From contig NZ_AADV02000022.1 in the NCBI RefSeq assembly GCF_000167195.1, positions 1-34,047 on the forward strand: a stretch of 34,047 nucleotides of DNA, written 5' to 3'. The position numbers were made by a program, and so were the translations under genes. A model generated the notes under the pieces. The model worked only from the letters and a program-made list of their open reading frames with translations. It searched no databases and was not told the origin of the DNA. Below, in pieces: positions 8,571-16,586 of this stretch. Source of the DNA: Crocosphaera watsonii WH 8501 (GTDB lineage Bacteria; Cyanobacteriota; Cyanobacteriia; Cyanobacteriales; Microcystaceae). Each line of letters starts with the position of its first letter. Position 1 is the stretch's first letter.

Positions 8571-11294
8571 ATGACTGCAAGTATCCCTGAACTACCCACC
8601 CAATACGATCCCAAAACCACCGAGGCCAAATGGCAAGAAGCATGGTCAATCCATCAAGTATTCCAAGCAGACAACAGCAAGGACGGTGAAACCTATTGCA
8701 TTGTCATTCCTCCCCCCAACGTCACTGGAACCCTCCACATGGGTCATGCCTTTGGAGATTGTCTTATGGATGTATTAATACGGTATCATCGGATGTGCGG
8801 TCATAATACCCTCTGTCTTCCTGGAACCGATCACGCTAGTATTGCGGTTCATACCATTCTCGATAAGCAGTTAAAAGCAGAAGGTCTAACCCGTCAGGAT
8901 ATTGGACGGGAAAAATTCTTAGAAAAAGCCTGGCAATGGAAGCAAGAATCTGGTGGACAAATTGTTAACCAGATGAAAAGAATAGGACTCTCTGCCGACT
9001 GGTCACGGGAACGGTTTACCCTGGACGAAGGTTTATCAAAAGCGGTGAAAACAGCCTTTATTAAACTCTATGAAGCAGGGTTAATTTATCGGGGTAATTA
9101 TTTAGTTAACTGGTGTCCTGCTTCCCTGTCTGCTGTGTCGGATGTAGAAGTAGAAAGTAAAGAAGTAGATGGTCATTTATGGCACTTTCGTTATCCCTTA
9201 AGCGACAATAGCGGTCATGTTGAAGTAGCCACGACGAGACCAGAAACAATGTTAGGAGATACAGGAGTAGCGGTTAATCCTAACGATGAAAGATACAAAA
9301 ATTTGCTCGGAAAAACCATAACTTTACCCATTGTTGGTAGAGAAATTCCTCTCTTTGCCGATGAATTAGTCGATCCCGAATTTGGCACAGGCTGTGTTAA
9401 AGTTACCCCTGCTCATGATCCCAATGATTTCGAGATGGGGAACCGTCATCAGTTACCGTTTATTAATATTATGAATAAAGACGGGACACTGAACGAAAAT
9501 GCCGGAATATTTGCAGGACAAGATCGTTTTGTTGCCCGTAAAAATGTAATTAAAAAGTTAGAAGAAGATGGCTTTTTAATTAAAACAGAAAACTATAGTC
9601 ATGCCGTTCCTTATAGTGATCGGGGGAAGGTTCCTGTTGAACCCTTACTATCCACACAATGGTTTGTCAAAATGGAACCCCTAGCTAAAAAAGCTCTCAA
9701 ATGTCTAGACGAAAATAATTCCCCTAATTTTGTCCCTCAACGCTGGAAAAAAGTTTATCGAGATTGGTTAGTAAAATTAAAAGATTGGTGTATTTCTCGT
9801 CAGTTATGGTGGGGTCATCAAATTCCGGCTTGGTACGTCATCAGCGAAACTAATGGAGAAATTACCGATAACACACCCTTTATTGTGGCTAACTCAGAAG
9901 TAGAAGCCCTAGAAAAAGCCAAACAAGAATACGGAGATAACATCAAATTAGAACAAGATCCCGATGTCTTAGATACTTGGTTCTCCTCCGGTTTATGGCC
10001 ATTTTCAACATTGGGCTGGCCCGAAAATACAGAAGACTTAAAAACATATTACCCCACCAGTACCCTAGTAACAGGATTCGATATTATCTTCTTTTGGGTG
10101 GCAAGAATGACCATGATGGCCGGCTATTTTACCGATGAAATGCCCTTTAAAGATGTCTATATTCATGGCTTAGTTCGGGATGAAAACGGCAAGAAAATGT
10201 CTAAGACGGCTAACAACGGCATCGATCCTTTGATCTTAATTGACAAATATGGTACAGATGCACTACGTTACACCCTGATCAGAGACGTTGCCGGTGCGGG
10301 GCAAGATATCAGCCTACAATACGATCGCAAAACCGATCAATCAGAGTCCGTAGAAGCATCCCGAAACTTCGCCAACAAACTCTGGAACGCTGCCCGGTTT
10401 GTGATGATGCACCTCAAAGGAGAAACCCCCCAAAGCTTAGGGACTCCTGAGATAGATAAATTAGAACTATGCGATCGCTGGATACTATCACGGTTCCATC
10501 AAACCGTCCAACAAACTAAGAAGCAGATCGAAGCTTATGGCTTAGGAGAGGCAGCCAAAGGGCTATATGAGTTCATTTGGGGTGATTTCTGTGATTGGTA
10601 TATCGAACTGGTAAAAACCCGTCTCTGGCAAGAAACACCCTCCCGTGACGTTGCTAGACAAACCCTAGCATACATTTTGGATGGAACCTTAAAGCTACTC
10701 CATCCCTTTATGCCCCATATTACCGAAGAAATTTGGCAAACCCTTAGCCAAAGTGAGGGGCAGTTTATCCCTGTACAAGCCTACCCCGAAGTAGATAACG
10801 CCCTAATTAATACCGACTTAGAAACCTCCTTTACCCTCCTCTTTGAAACCATTCGCACCCTAAGAAATATGCGGGCCGAAGCCGATATTAAACCAGGGGT
10901 CAAGGTTTCGGTTATTTTACAGAGTGAAAATGAGCAAGAAAGGACTATTCTAGAATCAGGTCGAAAATACATCCAAGACGTGGGTAAAGTGGAAACCTTA
11001 ACCATTACGCCCCAACTCGAACAACAGACGGAACAAGTCATTGCTGGAGTCGTCGGAACCATACAAGCGTTAATACCTCTTACTGGGGTGGTTGACATTG
11101 CCAGTCTTCGTGCCAAACTAGAAAAGAGTTTAGCTAAAATTGAGGCTGAGATTAAATCCCTCTCTGGCCGACTCAACAACCCGGGTTTTGTCAATAAAGC
11201 CCCCGAAGCGGTTGTTCAGGGGGCCAGAGATGCTTTAGCAGAAGCCCAAAAACAAGCCGAAATTTTACGCGAACGTCTTAAGCGTCTGCAATAA
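8571..11294 (+). CDS. valS: Valyl-tRNA synthetase
   Basis: A class I aminoacyl-tRNA synthetase of 907 residues that charges tRNA-Val in the cytoplasm. Visible motifs: [16 protein letters not shown] (HIGH motif, HMGH at about 56-59); the editing (CP1) domain with [17 protein letters not shown] and [36 protein letters not shown]; the KMSKS loop [10 protein letters not shown] near 540; an anticodon-binding domain; and a C-terminal tRNA-binding coiled coil ([19 protein letters not shown] onward). I chose ATG at 8571; an in-frame TTG at 8565 adds two residues but is less likely. No strong Shine-Dalgarno is visible. The gene begins 36 bases after a mobile-element relic, so its promoter may have been rebuilt. 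Confidence 0.98.
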   Translation: MTASIPELPTQYDPKTTEAKWQEAWSIHQVFQADNSKDGETYCIVIPPPNVTGTLHMGHAFGDCLMDVLIRYHRMCGHNTLCLPGTDHASIAVHTILDKQLKAEGLTRQDIGREKFLEKAWQWKQESGGQIVNQMKRIGLSADWSRERFTLDEGLSKAVKTAFIKLYEAGLIYRGNYLVNWCPASLSAVSDVEVESKEVDGHLWHFRYPLSDNSGHVEVATTRPETMLGDTGVAVNPNDERYKNLLGKTITLPIVGREIPLFADELVDPEFGTGCVKVTPAHDPNDFEMGNRHQLPFINIMNKDGTLNENAGIFAGQDRFVARKNVIKKLEEDGFLIKTENYSHAVPYSDRGKVPVEPLLSTQWFVKMEPLAKKALKCLDENNSPNFVPQRWKKVYRDWLVKLKDWCISRQLWWGHQIPAWYVISETNGEITDNTPFIVANSEVEALEKAKQEYGDNIKLEQDPDVLDTWFSSGLWPFSTLGWPENTEDLKTYYPTSTLVTGFDIIFFWVARMTMMAGYFTDEMPFKDVYIHGLVRDENGKKMSKTANNGIDPLILIDKYGTDALRYTLIRDVAGAGQDISLQYDRKTDQSESVEASRNFANKLWNAARFVMMHLKGETPQSLGTPEIDKLELCDRWILSRFHQTVQQTKKQIEAYGLGEAAKGLYEFIWGDFCDWYIELVKTRLWQETPSRDVARQTLAYILDGTLKLLHPFMPHITEEIWQTLSQSEGQFIPVQAYPEVDNALINTDLETSFTLLFETIRTLRNMRAEADIKPGVKVSVILQSENEQERTILESGRKYIQDVGKVETLTITPQLEQQTEQVIAGVVGTIQALIPLTGVVDIASLRAKLEKSLAKIEAEIKSLSGRLNNPGFVNKAPEAVVQGARDALAEAQKQAEILRERLKRLQ

Positions 11295-11373
11295 TGGAGA
11301 CTGCTACCCTGCGAACCCCTTAACCCACTATGTTGGACCTAGCCCAAGTGAAAAAAATCCCAATTCAGGGGAG

Positions 11374-11739
11374 ATGGAACTTTTGTTGCTGGCACGCCAA
11401 AGCACCCAAAATGTCTGGGAAATTATCTCTGATGAGATCATTCCCTGTAAAATTTTGATGGGTTTTGCTGATGGGGCCTTGGTGTTAGTAAAGCTAGGTA
11501 ATAATCAAGGGATTTTAGAGCTTGAACAAGCAAAAGATTGGGTTATGGGTTTAGTTGAAACCTATTTAACTCATGGGGCTATTACCCCTGAATGGGTGGA
11601 AAAAGAACAAGAAAAAGTTGAACAATGGCGACAAGAGATTACAGCCAAAAGTCTCGATTTAACCCGTCGTCAATTGGAACTAGAAACGCAAAAAGAACAA
11701 CTGCAAGAGTTAGAAGGAAAGTTAAACAATAAGGAATGA
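11374..11739 (+). CDS. Conserved cyanobacterial coiled-coil protein, probable 5' frameshift
   Basis: A 121-residue acidic protein with an N-terminal globular part (MELLLLARQSTQNVWEII; GALVLVKLGNNQGI) and a C-terminal helical, Gln/Glu-rich segment likely to form a coiled coil (WRQEITAKSLDLTRRQLELE onward). The 3' end overlaps rsmD by ATGA, so the two are translationally coupled. Function unknown. A second ATG at 11330 begins MLDLAQVKK but is out of frame; adding one A to the A7 run at 11351-11357 would fuse it as MLDLAQVKKNPNSGEMELL. I recall relatives of this family starting similarly, which suggests a homopolymer slip or sequencing error removed about 14 N-terminal residues. Confidence 0.7.
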   Translation: MELLLLARQSTQNVWEIISDEIIPCKILMGFADGALVLVKLGNNQGILELEQAKDWVMGLVETYLTHGAITPEWVEKEQEKVEQWRQEITAKSLDLTRRQLELETQKEQLQELEGKLNNKE

Positions 11740-12320
11740 GAATCTATGGAAATCGACTACTAAAAACATTACCAGGGGAGTTAACCCGTCCCACTTCAGC
11801 TAAGGTGAGAGAAGCATTATTTAATATTTGGCAAGGGGAAGTTACTGGGTGTCGTTGGTTAGATTTATGTGCAGGAAACGGGGCAATGGGGGCAGAAGCA
11901 TTATGTCGTGACGCTTCTGTTGTTATTGGCGTTGAAAAGTATGGCAAAGCTTGTAAAATTATTCATGAAAATTGGCAAAAAATAGCGAGTGAGCAACAAG
12001 ATTTTCGCCTTATTAAAGGAGATATTTTAAAAGTATTAAAGAATTTAGAAGGTCAACAATTTGATCTTATTTATTTTGATCCACCCTATCAAAGTGGTCT
12101 GTATAAACCTATTTTAGAATTAATTGTTAATCATAACTTGTTACATGAACAAGGAGAAATAGCTGTAGAACATAACCCTAAATTTTGGCAAGCAACAGCT
12201 ATAATAGGATTAAAAATGGTTCGAGAAAAATCTTATGGTAACACCAGTTTAACCTTTTACTCTGATCACAAATCACCTATTGGTGGGCAATATATGAGAG
12301 ACGAAGCAGAGCAGAATTAA
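11736..12320 (+). CDS. rsmD: 16S rRNA (guanine-N2) methyltransferase RsmD
   Basis: This 194-residue Rossmann-fold methyltransferase matches the RsmD family, which methylates the 2-amino group of G966 (E. coli numbering) of 16S rRNA on the assembling 30S subunit, using S-adenosylmethionine. Visible: the N-terminal MRIYGNRLLKTLPG and RPTSAKVREALFNI segment, the SAM-binding WLDLCAGNGAMGAEAL, and the catalytic IYFDPPYQ (DPPY) motif near residue 112. It overlaps the preceding gene by 4 bases (ATGA), indicating an operon, and is followed by a hairpin with a T-rich tail. The C-terminal extension beyond YSDHK is short and variable, as usual. Confidence 0.95.
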   Translation: MRIYGNRLLKTLPGELTRPTSAKVREALFNIWQGEVTGCRWLDLCAGNGAMGAEALCRDASVVIGVEKYGKACKIIHENWQKIASEQQDFRLIKGDILKVLKNLEGQQFDLIYFDPPYQSGLYKPILELIVNHNLLHEQGEIAVEHNPKFWQATAIIGLKMVREKSYGNTSLTFYSDHKSPIGGQYMRDEAEQN

Positions 12321-12384
12321 TTTGACATAAAAACGTCATCTCATTGTCATTGGGTTGTCATATCTCCCTCCTATAGTAAAAAAT

Positions 12385-12444
12385 GTCAGTCCAATAACCG
12401 TTTTCCCATCAATCACTCCTCATACGGACTGACTTTTCTTTCTT
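12385..12444 (+). terminator. Probable Rho-independent terminator after rsmD
   Basis: GTCAGTCC at 12385-12392 pairs perfectly with GGACTGAC at 12426-12433, followed by TTTTCTTTCTT. The 33-base loop is long for a classical terminator, so a regulatory structure in the leader of the downstream protease gene is an alternative. Confidence 0.45.
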
Positions 12445-12473
12445 ATTGTTGACAATATAAATAAACAAAAGCC

Positions 12474-13718
12474 ATGAAAAACCATAGTCTAAATCAATCC
12501 TATACCTCAGCCAAAATGTCCAATTCTCAAAGTTCTATCTTACAAAAACCAATCACTTATATCTCCTTGATCCTCTTAGGGATGGGAGTCGGTATCGGGG
12601 GAACCATTGCCTTTAGTTATCCCCATGTTTTCCGCCAACAAGCAGAAGCGATCGCCCCATCTGCCACTCCTGAAGTTCCTCCAGAATGGTCTTCTTTACC
12701 CCCGATAACCTCAGAAAACTTTGTCACAGATGTGGTTAAAAAAGTCGGTCCGGCAGTAGTAAGAATTGATGCTTCTCGCACCGTTAAAACAGAGGTTCCA
12801 CCTATGTTTAAAGATCCCTTTTTCCGTCGCTTTTTTGGCTCACAAGTTCCCAATGTTCCCGAAGAGGAAGTTCAACGGGGAACCGGTTCAGGATTTATCT
12901 TAAGCGAAGATGGCAAAATTGTTACCAATGCTCATGTGATTGCTGGAAGTCAAGAGGTTAGCGTTACTTTAAAAGATGGCCGAACTTTTACCGGGAAGGT
13001 ATTAGGAACCGATCCCATTACTGATGTAGCTGTTATCGATATTGAAGCCGATAAATTACCTACGGTTAAAGCAGGGAATTCTGATAATCTTAACGTGGGA
13101 GAATGGGCCATCGCTATTGGTAATCCTTTGGGATTAAATAATACCGTTACCACAGGAATTGTTAGTGCCACTGGACGAAGCAGTTCTCAAATTGGGGTAG
13201 GAGATAAACGAGTTGATTTTATTCAAACCGATGCCGCTATTAACCCTGGTAATTCTGGTGGTCCTCTTCTCAATGCAAGGGGTGAAGTTATCGGAGTTAA
13301 TACCGCTATCTTCCGAAATGCTCAAGGTATTGGCTTTTCTATTCCTATTAATAAAGCGCAAGAAATTGCCTCTGAATTAATTGCTAAAGGTAGCGTAGAC
13401 CATCCTTATTTGGGTATCCAGATGGTAGAAATAACCCCAGAAATTAAACAAAAAATACAAGCAAGTGGCGAGCTAAATATTAATGCATATTCGGGAGTTT
13501 TAATTGTTCAAGTAGTTCCTAATTCCCCGGCAGCAGCATCTGGTTTAAAATCAGGAGACATTATCCAATCTATTAACCAGCAATCCCTTAACACGCCTTC
13601 ACAAGTCCAACAAGCAGTAGAACAAGTTGAGGTTGGTAGTGTGATTCCTGTAGAGGTTGAGCGCAATGGGAAAGCGTTGAACTTGAATGTAAAAGTTGGC
13701 GTTCTCCCCAATGGTTAG
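12474..13718 (+). CDS. HtrA/Deg-family serine protease
   Basis: A 414-residue periplasmic or thylakoid-lumen quality-control protease. An N-terminal membrane anchor or signal (about 28-48, YISLILLGMGVGIGGTIAF) precedes a trypsin-like domain with the full triad: His154 (TNAHV), Asp184 (ITDVAVI) and Ser261 (NPGNSGGPLL). A single PDZ domain follows (YLGIQMVEITPE through GLKSGDIIQSINQ). Cyanobacteria typically have three such paralogues (HtrA, HhoA, HhoB), which degrade or refold damaged envelope and photosynthetic proteins; I cannot tell which this is. The single PDZ domain fits the cyanobacterial class. The gene stands alone, about 150 bases after rsmD. ATG at 12474 is used; an internal ATG at codon 15 is possible. 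Confidence 0.95.
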   Translation: MKNHSLNQSYTSAKMSNSQSSILQKPITYISLILLGMGVGIGGTIAFSYPHVFRQQAEAIAPSATPEVPPEWSSLPPITSENFVTDVVKKVGPAVVRIDASRTVKTEVPPMFKDPFFRRFFGSQVPNVPEEEVQRGTGSGFILSEDGKIVTNAHVIAGSQEVSVTLKDGRTFTGKVLGTDPITDVAVIDIEADKLPTVKAGNSDNLNVGEWAIAIGNPLGLNNTVTTGIVSATGRSSSQIGVGDKRVDFIQTDAAINPGNSGGPLLNARGEVIGVNTAIFRNAQGIGFSIPINKAQEIASELIAKGSVDHPYLGIQMVEITPEIKQKIQASGELNINAYSGVLIVQVVPNSPAAASGLKSGDIIQSINQQSLNTPSQVQQAVEQVEVGSVIPVEVERNGKALNLNVKVGVLPNG

Positions 13719-13774
13719 GTCTCAAAAATAGGCGACTTATTTTTAACTGAGTCGCCTACTATGAGTTGAATTAG

Positions 13775-14170
13775 TTATTTCTTTAAGCGCAAAATATTCA
13801 AAGCTTTAGATAATAACTTGGGTTGAGCAAAATTATCCTTAAATTTCTTAAATTCCCCTGCATCGAACCAAATACCTTGACACTGAGGACAGGTTTCATA
13901 CCAAATGGGATGCTTATCAAAATCTAACATTTTTATCATTGGAATATTACAATGGGGACAAAGAATATCAGTGTCTAATTCTTCTTTCTGGTGTTCATTA
14001 TCTATTGTTCCAATATCGATTTTTTCTGAACCCCTAAGCTTTTTTAGGTTTTCTGCTTCTGAAGAGTCAAACCAAATACCGTTACATTGACAACAGCGAT
14101 CAACTTCGATAATCTCATACATAACGGGTTCTAAATTTCCCCCACACTTAGGGCAGCTTAATGACTTCAT
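13775..14170 (-). CDS. Double zinc-ribbon (zf-TFIIB type) protein
   Basis: This 131-residue protein is an internal duplication of the zf-TFIIB domain. The first copy reads CPKCGG then CCQCNGIWFD (residues 6-34). The second reads CPHCNIPM then CPQCQGIWFDAGEF (about 70-108). Each copy supplies two CxxC pairs for one zinc ion. The C-terminal tail is basic (KALNILRLKK). The family is widespread in bacteria, possibly nucleic-acid or protein binding, without a defined role. It converges with the htrA-family gene. A perfect 7-bp hairpin (GTGGTAG 14203-14209 with CTACCAC 14214-14220) lies about 33 bases upstream of the ATG. Confidence 0.85.
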   Translation of the reverse strand: MKSLSCPKCGGNLEPVMYEIIEVDRCCQCNGIWFDSSEAENLKKLRGSEKIDIGTIDNEHQKEELDTDILCPHCNIPMIKMLDFDKHPIWYETCPQCQGIWFDAGEFKKFKDNFAQPKLLSKALNILRLKK

Positions 14171-14432
14171 GACTTTTTTGAGTGTTCTAACAAAGGATCG
14201 AAGTGGTAGTCACCTACCACCAGTCTTATTCCAATTTGTCTAGGTATCCTGCTTTTAAGCATTGTTTGATACGGGACCTATTCATAATCATACAGCAGAA
14301 ATACTTGACTCAAACAGTTTACCTTAGAATTATGTATGGTAATTTTCATAATTAAAAAATTCTTACTCTTAGCAATAGCTACATTGAAAGGGGTGGTATA
14401 GATGAAAAGCTATATTAGGAAATGAGACAAAT

Positions 14433-14711
14433 TTAAGGGCAACAGGAGGCGAGAATATCCCAAATATTGTCAGGAGCAAAATAATTTAAAGAAGCAGATT
14501 TTGTATTTTTAAGCGTCTTCATTAATTTTGGAAAGGAGCAGAGTTGGCTGTCAAAACAGTTAAAAATATAAACATTCATGTCTTCTGTGAACTCAAAATA
14601 TAGTGACTCCTGATAGTTAGTCGGAGGAAATAAACGATTTAATTCAGCTTGAATGACGTGAGAAAGGGAATCAATAGTGGAAGCGTTAACGGGCATATTT
14701 TCTGTGAGCAT
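14433..14711 (-). CDS. Hypothetical protein with an IS at its start codon
   Basis: From ATG at 14711 (MLTENMPVNAST...) this encodes 92 residues, acidic and probably soluble, with an aromatic central part (YQESLYFEFTEDMNVYIFNC). I do not recognise it. An apparent longer frame reaching 14783 is a chimera whose first residues are read from the inverted repeat and 3' end of the neighbouring IS. The IS target duplication TACGTA ends next to the start codon, so the gene has lost its native upstream region or is translated from an IS-derived transcript. No Shine-Dalgarno precedes the ATG; it may be a 5'-truncated gene. Confidence 0.45.
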   Translation of the reverse strand: MLTENMPVNASTIDSLSHVIQAELNRLFPPTNYQESLYFEFTEDMNVYIFNCFDSQLCSFPKLMKTLKNTKSASLNYFAPDNIWDILASCCP

Positions 14712-14717
14712 TACGTA

Positions 14718-16408
14718 GGGTTTGCTGAAAAAGTTTCTCCAAAATTTATGCCACTTTTGACCAAGAATTTTCTGACAAATCAATAAGTTTTAGTACATAA
14801 AAATTGTTTAAAGTATAATCAAAATTAATGAAAGGCGGTTTGATGAGTTCCCCTGTTCTATTATTAGTAAATAAGGACAAAAAAAGCGACAAAAACTGCC
14901 TCAGAAGTTTAGAAAGATTGACAACTAAAAATGTAATAGCAATAGATGTAATGGAGGTTTCAGGGAGTTTTGTCATCACGAGATTTAGGCTAAATCTTCG
15001 TTTAGCTTGTCCAAACTTTCCCTCAATAGCATTACGGAAGCATTCATCGGAGTGGGCTTGTTTCTTTTCTTCTTCACTGACATTTTTCGGAGGTCTTCCT
15101 AACTTCGGACCACTGATTCTTATCCCTCTTTCCTTACACCAATTTCTGTTTTCCCTAGTTCGATAAATTTTATCTACATGGACGGATTCGGGATAATAGC
15201 CAAACGTTTCTTTATACTTTTCTACTTGTTCTTTTAAATGACAAGATTCATTGAAGTTTTCCCAACTTATTTTGTCTAGAAACACATAGTTATCTACACA
15301 GCTTACTGAGAGTTTAGCTCCAAACTCTATTGGTTTTCCTGCTTTTCCCCTCACTATTGGACGAATATGCGGTTGAGTTAAACTTACAATTCTTTGAGGA
15401 ACACTCTGGGTCTTATTCTCCCACATTGACTGTTGTTGTTCATAAACTTTTTTGATAGTCTCTAGACAATTTTTCTGTCTTTTACTCAGATTTTCCAGGG
15501 AAGCCCCAGCTTGAATTAAGTCTTCTATATTTCCTAAATTTTTCTTAAGGTATTTTAACTGTTTCCCGATAGCTTTTCTTCTTTCTTGATAAGATACTTT
15601 TCGTTTTTTAGCTACTTTTAAGTATTCCTTTCTAGCAATTTTTCTAGAAGTTCTCGGCTTTTTTCTCAATTTCACTCTTAATGGTTTATAAAGATTATCT
15701 ATTATTCTTTCTGTCTCAATTCTGGCTTGATTTAATATGCCTAAATCCGTTGGGTATTTGATTTCTGCTGGCGCACAAGTCGCATCTAAAATTAGTTTAC
15801 CTTTGTTTTTTATTTTTTCTCCTTTTTCTTGGAGACAATCCTTTTTTTTTACTTCTTTATCACTCTTGTCTATTTCTCTTTTTACTATTTTTTTATTGAT
15901 TTTGTTTATCAATTCTCCATCAATTCTTTTCCTAAAATGAACTAGCATTGAAGATTCCAGTGGTGGCTCTTGTTGATAACAATTTAAACCTATAAAGTAT
16001 TGTAGATAGGGATTTTCTCTAATCTGTTCTATAGTTTCTCTATCACTTGTTCCTAATTTTTCCTTAATAATTAATGTCCCTAATGCCATTCTAAATAGTT
16101 TGGCTGGCGCACCTTTTTCTGCTGAAAAAAGTTTAGCATATTCTTCCTCAAAATCATCCCAAGGTATCAACTCTGCCATGATTACCCAACGATTATTGGG
16201 GGACAATTTGCCCTCGAAAGGTAATTCAAATTTTTCTGGGGGCGGTAAAGGTTGCTCCTCTTTTCGATACATTTGTTCTTGACCAACAACTGGGAGGTGT
16301 TTCTACCAATTATAGCGGTTTGTAGCCGACAAAGCTGATCTTTTTTGCGATCGCGAATATGGGTGTAACCTTTTAAAGAATAGGGTTTTGCTTTTATTCA
16401 GCAAACCC
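14718..16408 (-). mobile_element. Intact IS5/IS1182-like insertion sequence
   Basis: The element is about 1.69 kb with inverted ends GGGTTTGCTGAA (14718-14729) and TTCAGCAAACCC (16397-16408). Both flanks carry TACGTA (14712-14717 and 16409-16414), read as a target duplication of up to 6 bp; because TACGTA is itself palindromic, a 2-bp TA duplication is also possible. The element holds one full-length transposase gene and appears potentially active. Its right flank runs directly into a 28-bp palindromic repeat, so the target was the edge of that repeat. Confidence 0.8.
14746..16272 (-). CDS. IS5/IS1182-like DDE transposase
   Basis: This 508-residue transposase has the N-terminal DUF772-type domain (FRMALGTLIIKEKLGTSDRE; ENPYLQYFIGLNCY), then a DDE domain beginning at ILDATCAPAEIKYPTD, with a Lys/Arg-rich helical insert (about residues 200-290). 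The second Asp lies in SVHVDKIYRTRENR and the Glu in FRNAIEGKFGQAKRR. All three acidic positions appear intact, so the protein should be able to cut and move its element. The start is ATG at 16272, about 135 bases inside the right inverted repeat. The stop lies about 30 bases from the left end. Confidence 0.9.
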   Translation of the reverse strand: MYRKEEQPLPPPEKFELPFEGKLSPNNRWVIMAELIPWDDFEEEYAKLFSAEKGAPAKLFRMALGTLIIKEKLGTSDRETIEQIRENPYLQYFIGLNCYQQEPPLESSMLVHFRKRIDGELINKINKKIVKREIDKSDKEVKKKDCLQEKGEKIKNKGKLILDATCAPAEIKYPTDLGILNQARIETERIIDNLYKPLRVKLRKKPRTSRKIARKEYLKVAKKRKVSYQERRKAIGKQLKYLKKNLGNIEDLIQAGASLENLSKRQKNCLETIKKVYEQQQSMWENKTQSVPQRIVSLTQPHIRPIVRGKAGKPIEFGAKLSVSCVDNYVFLDKISWENFNESCHLKEQVEKYKETFGYYPESVHVDKIYRTRENRNWCKERGIRISGPKLGRPPKNVSEEEKKQAHSDECFRNAIEGKFGQAKRRFSLNLVMTKLPETSITSIAITFLVVNLSKLLRQFLSLFLSLFTNNRTGELIKPPFINFDYTLNNFYVLKLIDLSENSWSKVA

Positions 16409-16411
16409 TAC

Positions 16412-16439
16412 GTAGGGGTCAACGGCCGTTGACCCCTAC
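16412..16439. repeat. 28-bp perfect palindrome, copy 1
   Basis: The palindrome begins GTAGGGGTCAACGG and is its own reverse complement over 28 bases. A second copy with one changed base lies at 24612-24639. It is a dispersed intergenic repeat of the sort common in cyanobacteria. Here it abuts the right end of the IS5-like element. Confidence 0.85.
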
Positions 16440-16543
16440 AATACAGAAGAAAACTAATTATATTACATCAAAAATAATTATTTACTTGAAAAAATTGGTG
16501 GGGGGTAGAATATGAGAGTTTATCTTCTAAATCATAGCCTAAA

Positions 16544-16568
16544 GTAGGGTGGGCAATGCCCACCCTAC
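16544..16568. repeat. 12-bp-arm palindrome, likely bidirectional terminator
   Basis: GTAGGGTGGGCA (16544-16555) and TGCCCACCCTAC (16557-16568) are separated by one base. It lies 18 bases beyond the stop of the R3H/AAA gene. A variant GGTGGGCAAA/TTTGCCCACC occurs at 29770-29826 beyond the caspase gene, so this is a dispersed repeat that may also serve to end transcripts. Confidence 0.7.
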
Positions 16569-16586
16569 AATATTTTGTAGTTATTA

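Noticed and set aside
7960-8649. Overlapping minus-strand frames upstream of valS, one containing SSSKTCSCGG, which looks a little like a TnpB zinc finger.
   Set aside because: The frames are short and mutually overlapping, lack other TnpB motifs, and the element-end signals read in the plus direction.
10781-11194. Antisense open frame within valS.
   Set aside because: It is a shadow of a strongly conserved gene; no family features or independent start signals are visible.
12323-12474. Promoter hexamers (TTGACA, TATAGT) upstream of the htrA-family gene.
   Set aside because: The possible -35 and -10 boxes do not have acceptable spacing relative to each other or to the start codon.
14712-14783. 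N-terminal extension of the hypothetical gene at 14433-14711.
   Set aside because: These residues are read from the inverted repeat and 3' end of the IS5-like element, so the extension is chimeric.
16544-16568. The GTAGGGTGGGCA palindrome as an IS end.
   Set aside because: No matching partner end or target duplication is nearby; it sits just after a gene stop, consistent with a repeat or terminator.
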